64,000 bases of DNA from Wenyingzhuangia gilva (GCF_030519655.1 NZ_JAUMIT010000005.1:186001-250000); one strand, 5' to 3'; shown: positions 1 to 9,876, numbered from the stretch's first letter. Numbers and translations: made by a program. The notes: generated by a model not told the origin, from the sequence alone.

Positions 1-1
1 A

Positions 2-1399
2 GGAAGATGTATTTATGATGGATTTTATGTAGGTGATTCTTCTTCCATAGCAAATACAAATGGTGTTCGTAATGATATTGTTGAGGCACTTAAAGAATTA
101 CAAATTCCTAACTTACGTTGGCCTGGAGGTTGTTTTGCAGATACCTATCACTGGAAAGATGGAATTGGTCCTAAAAAAGATAGACCTACTATTGTAAATA
201 CTTGGTGGGGAGGAGTTACAGAAGATAATAGTTTTGGTACTCATGACTTTTTAAATATGTGTGAATTGTTAGGAACAGAGCCATATTTATCAGGAAATGT
301 AGGAAGTGGTACTGTGCAAGAATTAGCAGATTGGGTTCAATATACCAATTTTGGAGGAATTAGCCCTATGAGTAAATTACGTGAAGAAAATGGAAGAAAA
401 GAGCCTTGGAAAGTAAAGTTTTGGGGTATTGGTAACGAAGCATGGGGATGTGGTGGTAACATGACTGCTGAGTACTATGCAAATGAGTACCGTAAATACG
501 CAACATTTATTTCTGATTGGGAAAATACAGGAGGATTATTACGTATTGCTTCCGGAGCAAGTAGTGATGATTACCATTGGACAGAAACGTTAATGAAAAA
601 TATTCCGAAAAATTTGTTAGGTGGTGTGGCTTTACATCATTACTCAGTAATCAATTGGGGTAAAAAAGGAGATGCGGTAACTTTTACGGATGCTCAGTAC
701 TTCAGAACCATGGAAGAGGCATTAAAGATGGAAGAATTGGTAACGAAGCATTCTGCTATTATGGACAAATATGATCCTAAAAAGAAAATTGATTTAATTG
801 TTGATGAATGGGGAGGATGGTATGAAGTTGAAAAAGGTACAAATCCAGGGTTTTTATATCAACAAAATACAATGAGAGATGCACTTTTGGCAGGAGCTAC
901 ATTAAATATTTTTAACAATCATGCAGATAGAGTTCGTATGGCTAATTTGGCTCAAGCAGTAAATGTTTTACAAGCCGTTATTCTTACAGATAAAGCTAAA
1001 ATGATTTTAACGCCAACATATCATGTAATGAATATGTATAAGGTTCATCAGGATGCAAAGTTATTACCATTGGCTTTTGAATCTCCTAAATACACTTTTG
1101 AAGGAAAGTCATTACCAGCAGTTTCTGTATCGGCATCAAAAGATAGCAAAGGGTCAGTTCATATTTCATTAGTAAATATAGACCCTACAAAAGATAATGA
1201 AGTAGAAATCGATATTACAAAGCTTGGACTTAAAAATGTTTCAGGAACTATTTTGACTTCAAAAAACTTAAGAGATTATAACAGTTTTGATGAGCCTGAT
1301 AAAATTGAGCCACAAAACTTTAAAAAGTTTAAAGTAAAAAAAAGAATATTAAAAGTAACAATTCCGGCTTTTTCAGTAATCGTTTTAGAAGGAAACTAA
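2..1399 (+). CDS. GH51 alpha-L-arabinofuranosidase (5' end outside window)
   Basis: Reads open from the first complete codon of the window, so the N-terminus lies upstream; the first internal Met (257) is not the real start because homologous GH51 sequence (GRCIYDG, LRWPGGCFADTYHW) precedes it. Visible part is about 465 residues of a family usually 500-660 long. The acid/base Glu is in GNEAWGCGG (visible residue 146) and the nucleophile Glu in IVDEWGGWYE (visible residue 269), followed by the C-terminal beta-sandwich. It should remove terminal alpha-L-arabinofuranose from arabinan or arabinoxylan side chains. It is followed by a strong terminator-like hairpin and then three GH43 genes, which fits an arabinan locus. 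The signal peptide cannot be seen. Confidence 0.95.
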   Translation, partial: GRCIYDGFYVGDSSSIANTNGVRNDIVEALKELQIPNLRWPGGCFADTYHWKDGIGPKKDRPTIVNTWWGGVTEDNSFGTHDFLNMCELLGTEPYLSGNVGSGTVQELADWVQYTNFGGISPMSKLREENGRKEPWKVKFWGIGNEAWGCGGNMTAEYYANEYRKYATFISDWENTGGLLRIASGASSDDYHWTETLMKNIPKNLLGGVALHHYSVINWGKKGDAVTFTDAQYFRTMEEALKMEELVTKHSAIMDKYDPKKKIDLIVDEWGGWYEVEKGTNPGFLYQQNTMRDALLAGATLNIFNNHADRVRMANLAQAVNVLQAVILTDKAKMILTPTYHVMNMYKVHQDAKLLPLAFESPKYTFEGKSLPAVSVSASKDSKGSVHISLVNIDPTKDNEVEIDITKLGLKNVSGTILTSKNLRDYNSFDEPDKIEPQNFKKFKVKKRILKVTIPAFSVIVLEGN

Positions 1400-1417
1400 T
1401 TCATATAAAAAACATCA

Positions 1418-1457
1418 AAAAACATCAATAAAGATTAATCTTTATTGATGTTTTTTT
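1418..1457 (+). terminator. Hairpin with T-run after the GH51 gene
   Basis: Near-perfect inverted repeat with arms of about 16 bp (AACATCAATAAAGA and its complement) and a 4-nt loop, followed by seven T. Shape of an intrinsic terminator; it may cause partial termination between GH51 and the GH43 genes. Confidence 0.8.
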
Positions 1458-1483
1458 GTTTTAGACTTTAAATAATAGCTTTT

Positions 1484-2470
1484 ATGAAAAATTCTATATT
1501 AATCTCATCAGTGATATTCTTAATGATATCTTGTAATACAATTAAAAATAATAACGTTGTTGAAGCAGAAAAAGTTCAAATACCTTTAAAACTTAACAAT
1601 CCTATTATTACAGATAAGTATACAGCTGATGCTGCTGCTTTGGTTTATAATGATAAAGTGTATTTATATGCAGGTCATGATCAAGCACCAGATAATGTAG
1701 AAGGATATAGAATGCATGAATGGCTAGCTTATTCATCATCAGATATGGTAAATTGGGAAGAACATCCAGTACCATTAAAGCCTACAGATTTTAGTTGGGC
1801 ATCGGGTAGTGCATGGGCATCGCAAGTCATAGAACGTAATGGTAAATTTTATTGGTATGTAACAGTAGAACACGGAAGTATTCACGGAAAAGCCATTGGA
1901 GTTGCAATTGCAGATCATCCTTTAGGGCCTTTTAAAGATGCTTTGGGAAGAGCATTAATTACCAATGATATGACTACTGAAACTAAGATTAGTTGGGATG
2001 ATATAGATCCAACAGTTTGGATTGATGATGATGGACAAGCATATTTATATTGGGGAAACACCGTTTGTCATTATGTGAAATTAAAGGAGAATATGTTGGA
2101 GTTTGATGGGCCAATTGAAACGGTTGAACTGCCAAATTACACAGAAGCTCCTTGGATTCATAAAAAAGGAGATTGGTACTATTTATCTTATGCATATCAA
2201 TTCCCAGAAAAAATAGCTTATGCCATGAGTAAATCTGTAACAGGACCATGGGAGTTCAAAGGAATTTTAAATGAAGTTGCAGGAAATAGCAATACCAATC
2301 ATCAAGCAATTATTGAATTTAAAGGGAAAGATTATTTTATTTATCATAATGGGAGTATTCCAACACATGGAGGAAGTTTTAGACGTTCTGTTTGTGTAGA
2401 TAGATTGTACTATAATCCTGATGGAACTATGAAACGCGTGATTATGACTTCAGAAGGAATTCAAGAGTAA
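1484..2470 (+). CDS. GH43 exo-acting arabinofuranosidase/xylosidase-type lipoprotein
   Basis: A 328-residue single-domain five-bladed propeller enzyme. Begins with a lipoprotein signal (MKNSILISSVIFLMISC, Cys17). The general base is probably Asp49 in YTADAAALVY, the pKa-modulating Asp lies in DDIDPTVW and the acid Glu in YTEAPWIH, the usual GH43 triad. Family members hydrolyse alpha-L-arabinofuranosides or beta-xylosides; arabinose specificity is inferred from the neighbouring GH51, GH43 and araBDA genes. There is no acidic stretch after the Cys, so a periplasm-facing anchor is more likely than a surface one. It is 16 bp upstream of the next GH43 and surely co-transcribed. GH43 subfamily cannot be fixed by eye. 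Confidence 0.88.
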   Translation: MKNSILISSVIFLMISCNTIKNNNVVEAEKVQIPLKLNNPIITDKYTADAAALVYNDKVYLYAGHDQAPDNVEGYRMHEWLAYSSSDMVNWEEHPVPLKPTDFSWASGSAWASQVIERNGKFYWYVTVEHGSIHGKAIGVAIADHPLGPFKDALGRALITNDMTTETKISWDDIDPTVWIDDDGQAYLYWGNTVCHYVKLKENMLEFDGPIETVELPNYTEAPWIHKKGDWYYLSYAYQFPEKIAYAMSKSVTGPWEFKGILNEVAGNSNTNHQAIIEFKGKDYFIYHNGSIPTHGGSFRRSVCVDRLYYNPDGTMKRVIMTSEGIQE

Positions 2471-2485
2471 AAACAAGAAAAAAAA

Positions 2486-3472
2486 ATGATTCAGCTTAAA
2501 GAAATAAAATTTGTATTAGTCCTATTGTTTTCATCCCATATTTTTGCGCAAAATGTGGTAGTTCATGATCCAGTTGTCATCAAACAAAACGATACCTATT
2601 ATATGTATTGTACAGGAAGAGGAATTGATGCGTTTAGTTCGAAAGATTTGAAAGATTGGAAAAAATTATCTCCTGTTTTTTCAGAAAAACCAACATGGAC
2701 AGATGAGGTGGTTCCTGATTTCAACAATCACATATGGGCTCCAGACATTTCTTATCACAATAATAAATATTACTTATATTATTCTGTATCGGCTTTTGCT
2801 AAAAACACATCAGCAATTGGATTAACCATAAATACAACCTTAAATCCTGAAGATGAAAATTATAAATGGGAAGATCAAGGAATTGTAATCCAATCTGTTC
2901 CTAATAGAGATATGTGGAACGCTATTGACCCTAATTTAGTGTTTGATGAAAATAATACTCCATGGTTGTCCTTTGGTTCTTTTTGGAATGGATTAAAATT
3001 GGTAAAATTAAATTCAGATTTAAGTTCCGTAGCTCAACCACAAGAATGGTTTACCATTGCAAGAAGAGAAAGGTCTTTTGATTTAAAAGATACCAATCCT
3101 GGAGATGCTGCCTTAGAAGCACCTTTTATTTTTAAAAAGCATGGATATTATTATTTATTCCTTTCTTGGGATTTATGTTGTAGAAGAGAAAAAAGTACTT
3201 ATAAAGTAGTGGTAGGTAGATCTAAAAATGTAATGGGACCTTACGTTGATAAGGATGGAAAACATTTAAATAATGGAGGTGGAACTTTAATTATTGAAGG
3301 AGACAAAAATTGGTATGGAGCCGGTCATAATAGTACATATACTTTTGAAGGTAAAGATTATATTTTTTATCATGCTTATGATGCTAATGATAGGGCCATT
3401 CCAAAATTGCAAGTGTCAGAATTGGAATGGGATGATCGTTTATGGCCTATTTTAAAACAAAAATTAAAATAA
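2486..3472 (+). CDS. GH43 endo-1,5-alpha-L-arabinanase
   Basis: A 328-residue protein with a cleavable signal peptide ending near HIFAQ. The catalytic base is Asp28 in VVVHDPV, the second Asp is in NAIDPNLVFD and the acid Glu in LEAPFIF. The motif LSWDLCCRREKSTYKVVVGRS-like (WDLCC followed by STYKVVVGRS) is characteristic of endo-arabinanases that act on the alpha-1,5-arabinan backbone. With no lipobox it is predicted soluble in the periplasm or secreted. It supplies arabino-oligosaccharides to the adjacent exo-acting GH43 and GH51 enzymes. The stop codon is 5 bp before the next start, so translation is probably coupled. Confidence 0.9.
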   Translation: MIQLKEIKFVLVLLFSSHIFAQNVVVHDPVVIKQNDTYYMYCTGRGIDAFSSKDLKDWKKLSPVFSEKPTWTDEVVPDFNNHIWAPDISYHNNKYYLYYSVSAFAKNTSAIGLTINTTLNPEDENYKWEDQGIVIQSVPNRDMWNAIDPNLVFDENNTPWLSFGSFWNGLKLVKLNSDLSSVAQPQEWFTIARRERSFDLKDTNPGDAALEAPFIFKKHGYYYLFLSWDLCCRREKSTYKVVVGRSKNVMGPYVDKDGKHLNNGGGTLIIEGDKNWYGAGHNSTYTFEGKDYIFYHAYDANDRAIPKLQVSELEWDDRLWPILKQKLK

Positions 3473-3477
3473 TTTAC

Positions 3478-4590
3478 ATGAAAAATAGATTTAAAATATT
3501 AGTGGCTTTTGTAGTTATAGTAACAGGTGCTTCTTATTGCACAGATAAAAAATTACAGAATGAAAAAAATAAAGAAGTTGCTGTTAAACAAGAGGCTACT
3601 TTATCAAACGACCCTATTGTGTTGCAACGTGCAGATCCGTTTATTTATAAACATACAGATGGATATTACTATTTCACAGGATCGGTGCCAACCTATGATG
3701 CTATAGAAATAAGACGTGCTAAAACCATAGATGAGTTGCAAGATGCTAAACCGTTTAGAGTTTGGGAAAAGCACGAAAGTGGTCCTATGAGTCGCCATAT
3801 TTGGGCTCCTGAAATTCATTATTTAGATGGTAAATGGTATGTGTACTTTGCAGGTAGCCAAGAAAGCGATATCTGGAAATTAAGACCGTATGTTATTGAG
3901 TGTTCTGGTCAAGATCCGTTAAATGATCAATGGATAGAACTTGGACAGATGCAAGCGGCAGATAACGATCCTATGAGTTTTACTGATTTCTCTTTAGACG
4001 GAACTGTTTTTGATCATAACGGAAAACGCTATTTCTGCTGGGCAGAGAAAACAGGTGGACAGTTTGCAGCTTCTAATTTATATTTAGCTGAAATGGAGTC
4101 GCCTATCAAATTAAAAACAGTACAATTTATGCTTACCACGCCAGATTATGACTGGGAGCGTATTGATTTTTGGGTAAATGAGGGGCCTGCAGTAATTAAA
4201 AATGGAGGGAAAATATTTATCACTTTTTCAGCTAGTGCCACAGGTGCCTGTTACAGTATGGGAATTATGGAAGCTGATGAAGAAGCCGATTTGTTGGATA
4301 GAAATTCATGGAAAAAATCTAGACAACCTGTGCTTAAAACCAATGAAGCAAAAGGTATTTACGGTCCTGGACATAATTCTTTTACTGTAGATGAAAATGG
4401 AGATCCGTTAATGATTTATCATGCAAGATCTTATGAGAAAGCAGTTGGTGATCCTTCAGTAGTTCCGGCATCTGATACCAGACCATTAGAAGAGATTAAG
4501 GCAGATCCTTTATATGATCCTAACCGTCATGCAAGAATGATGAAAGTTAGATTTGATAAAGATGGGAAACCTTTATTTAAATATTATTAA
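3478..4590 (+). CDS. GH43 alpha-L-arabinofuranosidase (exo-1,5 type) lipoprotein
   Basis: I chose the ATG at 3478 rather than 3442 because the protein then opens with a lipoprotein signal (MKNRFKILVAFVVIVTGASYC, Cys21) and no longer overlaps the upstream gene; 370 residues. Base Asp53 is in LQRADPF, a second Asp in SLDGTVFD and the acid Glu in VNEGPAVI. The overall pattern (RADPFIY, HIWAPEIHY, GPGHNSF) resembles exo-alpha-1,5-L-arabinofuranosidases of GH43 subfamily 26. It likely releases arabinose from arabino-oligosaccharides in the periplasm. Last polysaccharide enzyme before the intracellular arabinose genes. Confidence 0.88.
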   Translation: MKNRFKILVAFVVIVTGASYCTDKKLQNEKNKEVAVKQEATLSNDPIVLQRADPFIYKHTDGYYYFTGSVPTYDAIEIRRAKTIDELQDAKPFRVWEKHESGPMSRHIWAPEIHYLDGKWYVYFAGSQESDIWKLRPYVIECSGQDPLNDQWIELGQMQAADNDPMSFTDFSLDGTVFDHNGKRYFCWAEKTGGQFAASNLYLAEMESPIKLKTVQFMLTTPDYDWERIDFWVNEGPAVIKNGGKIFITFSASATGACYSMGIMEADEEADLLDRNSWKKSRQPVLKTNEAKGIYGPGHNSFTVDENGDPLMIYHARSYEKAVGDPSVVPASDTRPLEEIKADPLYDPNRHARMMKVRFDKDGKPLFKYY

Positions 4591-4596
4591 AAATAA

Positions 4597-4615
4597 AAGT
4601 GTTTATTAAACACTT
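4597..4615. promoter_or_regulatory. 19-bp palindrome upstream of araB, candidate operator
   Basis: AAGTGTTTATTAAACACTT is a perfect 9-bp inverted repeat around one central base. It ends 13 bp before a TATATTTG -7 element and has no T-run after it, so it looks more like a protein-binding site than a terminator. It lies in the only sizeable gap before araB. The cognate regulator is not in the window. Confidence 0.5.
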
Positions 4616-4628
4616 GTAAATAAAATAT

Positions 4629-4636
4629 TATATTTG
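4629..4636 (+). promoter_or_regulatory. Bacteroidota -7 element before araB
   Basis: TATATTTG matches the TAnnTTTG consensus exactly, 27 nt before the araB start. No clear TTTG -33 box stands 19-21 bp upstream, so promoter activity may need an activator or be weak. Confidence 0.5.
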
Positions 4637-4662
4637 CCCTTAGTTAGTTAAAATTTATTTAG

Positions 4663-6330
4663 ATGAATAATTATGTAATTGGTTTAGATTACGGTTCAGA
4701 CTCTGTGAGAGCTGTATTGATAGATACCCAAACGGGAAAAGAGTTATCTTCAAACGTACACTATTACCAAAGATGGAAAAATAAGGAGTATTGCAATGCA
4801 GCAATCAATCAATTTCGTCAACATCCTTTAGATCATATCGAGGGATTAGAAAATACCATCAAATATGTGGTAGAAAACGGAAATGTAAATCCAGCAGATA
4901 TCAAAGGGATTTGTATTGATACCACTGGATCTTCTCCAGTACCGGTAACAAAAGATGGGACTCCTTTGGCTTTAACAAAAGGTTTTGAGCACAATCCAAA
5001 CGCAATGATGGTTTTGTGGAAAGATCATACCGCAATAAAAGAAGCTAATGAAATTAATGAATTGGCAGCAAATTGGGGAGGTGAAGATTTTACCAAATAC
5101 GAAGGAGGAATTTATTCATCAGAATGGTTTTGGGCAAAAATTTTACACATCGCTAGAGAAGATGAGGCTGTAAAAAATGCGACTCATACTTGGTTAGAGC
5201 ATTGTGATTTAATGACTTATTTGTTAATTGATAATAAGGATTTAAAAACTTTTAAAAGAAGTAGATGTGCAGCAGGACATAAAGCAATGTGGCACGCTGA
5301 CTGGAATGGTTTACCTCCAAAAGAATTTTTATCAAAATTAGATCCTTATTTAGCTGAGCTAAGAGGAAATTTATATGATGAAACTTATACTTCTGATTTG
5401 GTTGCTGGAAACTTAAATGCAGCATGGGCTCAAAAATTAGGTTTAACTACCGATACTGTTATTGCAGTGGGTACTTTTGATGCACACTCAGGAGCTGTTG
5501 GAGCTAAAATAGACAACAACACATTGGTTCGTGTCATGGGAACTTCTACGTGTGATATTATGGTGTCTCCAGAAGAAGCTATTGGAACTAAAGCTGTTCG
5601 TGGAATTTGTGGACAAGTAGATGGTTCTGTAATTCCAGGAATGATTGGGTTAGAAGCTGGACAATCTGCTTTTGGAGATTTGTTGGCTTGGTTTAAAGAT
5701 ATGTTGTCTTGGCCAGTAGATAATTTGGTATTGACTTCTGATATTCTTTCTGCAGAACAAAAAGAGGCTTTAAGAGAAGAAATTGATGCTAATTTTATTA
5801 AAAAATTAACAGAAGATGCAGAGAAAATTTCTTTAGAAGAAAGTATTCCTACCGCTTTAGACTGGATCAACGGTCGTAGAACTCCAGATGCCAATCAGGG
5901 ATTAAAAGCAGCCATGACTAACTTGTCAATGGGTACTAGAGCTCCACATATTTTTAGAGCATTGGTCAATGCTATTTGTTTCGGTTCTAAGAAAATTGTA
6001 GATAGATTTGAAGAAGAAGGTGTTAAAATAGATACGGTAATCGGAATTGGAGGAGTGGCTAGAAAATCTGCATTTATCATGCAAACTTTAGCTAACGTAT
6101 TAAACATGCCTATTAAAGTAGCAGCATCAGATCAAGCACCAGCTTTGGGAGCGGCTATCTATGCAGCGGTTGCAGCAGGAATTTATCCAAACGTAATTGA
6201 AGCTAGTAAAAAAATGGGTAGTGATTTTGAAGCTGAATATTTTCCAGAAACTGAAAAATTAGAAGCTTATGAAGCATTAATGGCGTCATATAGCGAGTTA
6301 AGTACTTTTGTAGAATCTATTACAAAATAA
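4663..6330 (+). CDS. araB: Ribulokinase
   Basis: A 555-residue FGGY-family kinase, the normal length for L-ribulokinase. N-terminal nucleotide-binding signature GLDYGSDSVRAVLID, phosphate-loop-like MGTSTCDIM in the middle, and the C-terminal FGGY signature region around IGGVARKS and APALGAAIYAA. It phosphorylates L-ribulose to L-ribulose 5-phosphate in the cytoplasm. Identity is supported by araD 7 bp downstream and araA after that (order araB-araD-araA, common in Bacteroidota). A -7 element and palindrome precede it, so it probably starts a transcript of arabinose catabolism genes. Confidence 0.96.
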   Translation: MNNYVIGLDYGSDSVRAVLIDTQTGKELSSNVHYYQRWKNKEYCNAAINQFRQHPLDHIEGLENTIKYVVENGNVNPADIKGICIDTTGSSPVPVTKDGTPLALTKGFEHNPNAMMVLWKDHTAIKEANEINELAANWGGEDFTKYEGGIYSSEWFWAKILHIAREDEAVKNATHTWLEHCDLMTYLLIDNKDLKTFKRSRCAAGHKAMWHADWNGLPPKEFLSKLDPYLAELRGNLYDETYTSDLVAGNLNAAWAQKLGLTTDTVIAVGTFDAHSGAVGAKIDNNTLVRVMGTSTCDIMVSPEEAIGTKAVRGICGQVDGSVIPGMIGLEAGQSAFGDLLAWFKDMLSWPVDNLVLTSDILSAEQKEALREEIDANFIKKLTEDAEKISLEESIPTALDWINGRRTPDANQGLKAAMTNLSMGTRAPHIFRALVNAICFGSKKIVDRFEEEGVKIDTVIGIGGVARKSAFIMQTLANVLNMPIKVAASDQAPALGAAIYAAVAAGIYPNVIEASKKMGSDFEAEYFPETEKLEAYEALMASYSELSTFVESITK

Positions 6331-6337
6331 AAATATT

Positions 6338-7039
6338 ATGAGTTCTAAATATAAAGATTTAAAACAAGAATGCTACGAAGCCAACATGCAATTAAATGCA
6401 TTAGGATTGGTGGTGTATACTTTTGGAAACGTGAGTGCTGTTGATAGAGAAAACAGTGTTTTTGCTATCAAACCAAGTGGTGTTCCTTACGAAGATTTAA
6501 AAGCAGATGATATTGTAATTGTAGATTTTGATAACAATATTATTGAAGGAGAATTAAGACCTTCATCTGATACTAAAACACATGCTTATTTATATAAGAA
6601 TTGGCCAGAGATTGGAGGAATTACCCATACACACTCAACATATGCAGTGGCTTGGGCACAATCTCAATTAGATATTCCAATTTTTGGAACTACACATGCC
6701 GATCACTTAACAGCAGATATTCCTTGTGCTCCGCCAATGGCAGATGAGCTAATTGAAGGAAATTACGAGCATAATACTGGAATTCAGATTTTAGATTGTT
6801 TTAAAAACAAAAATTTATCATACCAAGAAGTTGAAATGGTTTTATTAGGAAACCATGGTCCTTTTGCTTGGGGTAAAAATGCAGCAAAATCTGTATATAA
6901 CAGTAAGGTGTTAGAGGTAGTAGCTGAAATGGCCTATTTAACTCGCCAAATCAATCCAAATGCTCCAAGATTAAAAGATTCATTAATAAAAAAGCATTAC
7001 GAACGTAAGCACGGAAAAAATTCTTATTACGGTCAGTAG
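6338..7039 (+). CDS. araD: L-ribulose-5-phosphate 4-epimerase
   Basis: A 233-residue class II aldolase/epimerase, full length. Visible motifs: GNVSAVDRE (phosphate binding), KPSGVPYEDL, SSDTKTHAYLY, the zinc-binding THTHST pair and a later His in GNHGPFAWG. It converts L-ribulose 5-phosphate to D-xylulose 5-phosphate, delivering arabinose carbon to the pentose phosphate pathway. It starts 7 bp after araB. Related L-fuculose-phosphate aldolases share the fold but are shorter and the araB/araA context decides the call. Confidence 0.95.
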   Translation: MSSKYKDLKQECYEANMQLNALGLVVYTFGNVSAVDRENSVFAIKPSGVPYEDLKADDIVIVDFDNNIIEGELRPSSDTKTHAYLYKNWPEIGGITHTHSTYAVAWAQSQLDIPIFGTTHADHLTADIPCAPPMADELIEGNYEHNTGIQILDCFKNKNLSYQEVEMVLLGNHGPFAWGKNAAKSVYNSKVLEVVAEMAYLTRQINPNAPRLKDSLIKKHYERKHGKNSYYGQ

Positions 7040-7147
7040 GTTTAGGAATAAAGAAGTTTAGTAGTTAAAAAGTATAGAAGTTGATTATAATTATTAGCAT
7101 TAGGCATTTTTATATCAACAAACAATAGTTAAATAAATAGTAAAATA
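7040..7147. other. araD-araA spacer with AAGT-rich low-complexity tract
   Basis: This 108-bp gap holds loosely repeated units (AAGAAGTTTAGTAGTTAAAAAGTATAG-like, about 7026-7085) and no clear promoter or terminator. It is longer than other gaps in the operon. Similar TAGTA/AGTATT-rich spacers occur before uxaB in this window. Confidence 0.35.
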
Positions 7148-8659
7148 ATGATATTAGATATCTCTCAAAAAGAAATTTGGTTTATTACAGGGAGCCAACA
7201 TTTATATGGTGAAGAAACTTTAAGACAAGTTGCTGAAAACTCACAAGAAATTGTAAAAGGATTAAATGCATCCTCTCACATACCAGTAAAGATTGTTTTT
7301 AAACCAACAGTAAAAACGCCAGATGAAATTACAAATATTTGTATTGAAGCAAATGAGTCAAAAAATTGTATTGGTTTAATTACCTGGATGCATACTTTTT
7401 CTCCAGCAAAAATGTGGATTAGAGGCTTAAGCATTATTAACAAACCAATTTGTCACTTACATACTCAGTTCAATGCTGAGATTCCTTGGAGTACTATTGA
7501 TATGGACTTTATGAATTTAAATCAATCTGCTCACGGAGATAGAGAATTTGGGTTTATCATGTCAAGAATGCGTAAAAAACGTAAAGTTGTTGTGGGACAT
7601 TGGCAAGCAGAACCAGTTCAGAAAAAATTAGGAATTTGGTCTAGAGTGGTTTTAGGTTGGGATGAATTACAAAACTTAAAAGTAGCTAGAATTGGTGATA
7701 ACATGCGTGAAGTTGCTGTTACTGAAGGAGACAAAGTAGAGGCACAAATTCGTTTTGGTTTTTCTGTAAACGGTTTTGATTCATCAGATGTGGTAAAACA
7801 CATTGAGAAAATTACAGACAAAGAATTAAATGATTTATTAGCAGTTTATGAGGAATCTTATGAGTTAACCCCATCATTACTAGAAGGAGGAGCTCAAAGA
7901 CAGTCATTGGTAGATGCAGCTAAAATTGAATTAGGGTTAAGAGCCTTTTTAGATGAAGGTGGATTTAAAGCCTTTACAGATACTTTTGAAAACTTAGGAG
8001 AGTTAAAGCAACTTCCAGGAATTGCAACACAAAGATTAATGGCCGATGGTTATGGATTTGGTGGAGAAGGAGACTGGAAAACAGCTGCAATGGTAAGAGC
8101 TTTAAAAGTAATGAACTACGGTTTAGAAGAAGGAACTTCTTTTATGGAAGATTATACTTATCATTTTACACCACAGAAATCTTACGTTTTAGGATCTCAC
8201 ATGTTAGAAATTTGTCCTACTATTGCTAGTGGAAAACCAAAATGTGAAGTTCATCCATTAGGAATTGGAGGAAAAGAAGATCCAGCAAGATTGGTGTTTG
8301 ATTCACCTGCTGGAGAGGCTATCAACGTATCTTTAGTAGATATGGGGAACAGATTTAGATTAATTGTAAACGAAGTAACAGCAGTAGAGCCTATGGCAGA
8401 TTTGCCAAATTTACCAGTAGCAAGAGTATTGTGGGATTGTAAACCAGATTTAGAAGTAGCTGCAACAGCTTGGATTTTAGCTGGTGGAGCACATCATACA
8501 GTTTACAGTCAGGCAATTACTACAGAATATATGGAAGATTTAGCTGATATTGCAGGTATTGAATTACTTGTAATTGATGATAAAACAACTGTAAGAGAAT
8601 TTAAAGATAAGATCAACGCTAACGAAGCATATTACAATACGTTTCAGCACGGTCTTTAA
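7148..8659 (+). CDS. araA: L-arabinose isomerase
   Basis: A 503-residue cytoplasmic enzyme matching AraA along its length: [15 protein letters not shown] at the N-terminus, [16 protein letters not shown], a central metal-site region ([32 protein letters not shown]) and [10 protein letters not shown] near the C-terminus. It interconverts L-arabinose and L-ribulose using Mn2+. Completes the BDA set together with upstream araB and araD. All expected blocks are present and no disruption is seen. Confidence 0.97.
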   Translation: MILDISQKEIWFITGSQHLYGEETLRQVAENSQEIVKGLNASSHIPVKIVFKPTVKTPDEITNICIEANESKNCIGLITWMHTFSPAKMWIRGLSIINKPICHLHTQFNAEIPWSTIDMDFMNLNQSAHGDREFGFIMSRMRKKRKVVVGHWQAEPVQKKLGIWSRVVLGWDELQNLKVARIGDNMREVAVTEGDKVEAQIRFGFSVNGFDSSDVVKHIEKITDKELNDLLAVYEESYELTPSLLEGGAQRQSLVDAAKIELGLRAFLDEGGFKAFTDTFENLGELKQLPGIATQRLMADGYGFGGEGDWKTAAMVRALKVMNYGLEEGTSFMEDYTYHFTPQKSYVLGSHMLEICPTIASGKPKCEVHPLGIGGKEDPARLVFDSPAGEAINVSLVDMGNRFRLIVNEVTAVEPMADLPNLPVARVLWDCKPDLEVAATAWILAGGAHHTVYSQAITTEYMEDLADIAGIELLVIDDKTTVREFKDKINANEAYYNTFQHGL

Positions 8660-8694
8660 AAATTAATTATTAACACTAATATCAAAATTGTATC

Positions 8695-9876
8695 ATGAAA
8701 TTATTTAAAAAAAGTTTGTACATAGCAGCAGCAATGCTTGTTTCTTTTGTGAGTGTCCAATGTAAAGATGGAAAGAAAAAAGAAACTTCTACAGAAGTTG
8801 CTAAAACGGTAGAAGAGGTAACTATTACCAAAGAGTCTTTTGGAACTACAGAAGATCATATACCTGTTGAGAACTATATTTTAAAGAATAGTAATGGTAT
8901 GGAGGTTAGTGTGATTACTTATGGAGGAATCATACAATCATTAAAAGTTCCAAATAAGAATCAGGTTATTGAAGATGTTGTTTTAGGATTTAATTCTTTA
9001 GCACAATATGAAAAGCCTAATCCTTATTTTGGAGCTCTTATTGGTAGATTTGGAAATAGAATTGCGAAAGGAAAATTTTCTTTAGACGGAAAAGAATATA
9101 CTTTGGCAACCAATGATGGAGAAAACCATTTACATGGAGGTCCAGAAGGATTTCATAGAAAAGTTTGGACGGCCTCAGAAAAACAAACAGAGCATTCAGC
9201 TTCATTAGTACTTTCTTACTTAAGTAAAGATATGGAAGAAGGATATCCTGGGAATTTAAAAGTTGAAGTTACTTATACTTTAACAGATAAAAATGATTTA
9301 GCAGTATCTTATAGCGCTACAACTGATAAAAAAACCGTGTTAAACTTAACACAGCATTCATACTTTAATTTATCTGGAGATTTTTCTAAAACTATTTTGG
9401 ATCACGATGTAACAATTGATGCAGATAAATACTTACCTGTGGATGCTACTTTAATTCCAACAGGAGAATTAAGAGATGTTACTGGTACTCCTTTTGATTT
9501 TAGAGAAGCTAAACAAGTTGGTAAAGAAATTAATAGTGATAATGAGCAACTAAAAAGAGGTTTAGGTTATGATCACTGTTGGGTGTTAAATGGTAAAGAA
9601 GGTGAGATTGCTTTTGCAGCATCTGCTTATGATAAAGCTAGTGGAAGAATGTTAGAAGTATATACTAACGAACCAGCAATTCAATTTTATACAGGAAACT
9701 TTTTAGATGGAACTTTGCCAAGTAAACAAGAAGGAACTTACGGACATAGAACAGGTTTTTGTTTAGAAACACAGCATTACCCAGACTCACCAAACCAAAA
9801 AGATTTCCCTTCTGTTGTATTAGAACCTGGGCAAAATTACAAATCAAGCACAGTTTTTAAGTTTAGTGTAAAATAA
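8695..9876 (+). CDS. Aldose 1-epimerase (mutarotase) lipoprotein
   Basis: A 393-residue GalM-like protein preceded by a lipoprotein signal (MLVSFVSVQC, Cys23). Family motifs: VITYGGIIQSL, GRFGNRIAKGKF, catalytic His in NLTQHSYFNLSG and the C-terminal Glu in CLETQHYPDSPN. It interconverts alpha and beta anomers of a free sugar. The signal peptide places it outside the cytoplasm, so it probably equilibrates arabinose anomers released by the GH43 and GH51 enzymes before uptake by the symporter encoded next. Acceptance of arabinose is inferred from context. Confidence 0.92.
   Translation: MKLFKKSLYIAAAMLVSFVSVQCKDGKKKETSTEVAKTVEEVTITKESFGTTEDHIPVENYILKNSNGMEVSVITYGGIIQSLKVPNKNQVIEDVVLGFNSLAQYEKPNPYFGALIGRFGNRIAKGKFSLDGKEYTLATNDGENHLHGGPEGFHRKVWTASEKQTEHSASLVLSYLSKDMEEGYPGNLKVEVTYTLTDKNDLAVSYSATTDKKTVLNLTQHSYFNLSGDFSKTILDHDVTIDADKYLPVDATLIPTGELRDVTGTPFDFREAKQVGKEINSDNEQLKRGLGYDHCWVLNGKEGEIAFAASAYDKASGRMLEVYTNEPAIQFYTGNFLDGTLPSKQEGTYGHRTGFCLETQHYPDSPNQKDFPSVVLEPGQNYKSSTVFKFSVK

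Noticed and set aside
257-1399. Met at 257 as a real start of GH51
   Set aside because: Conserved GH51 sequence is readable in frame from position 2, so the gene begins before the window.
3442-3477. Start at 3442 for the third GH43
   Set aside because: It overlaps the upstream gene and hides a good lipoprotein signal that begins at 3478.
5430-6107. Long minus-strand open frames inside araB
   Set aside because: Antisense shadows of a well-supported gene with no family resemblance.
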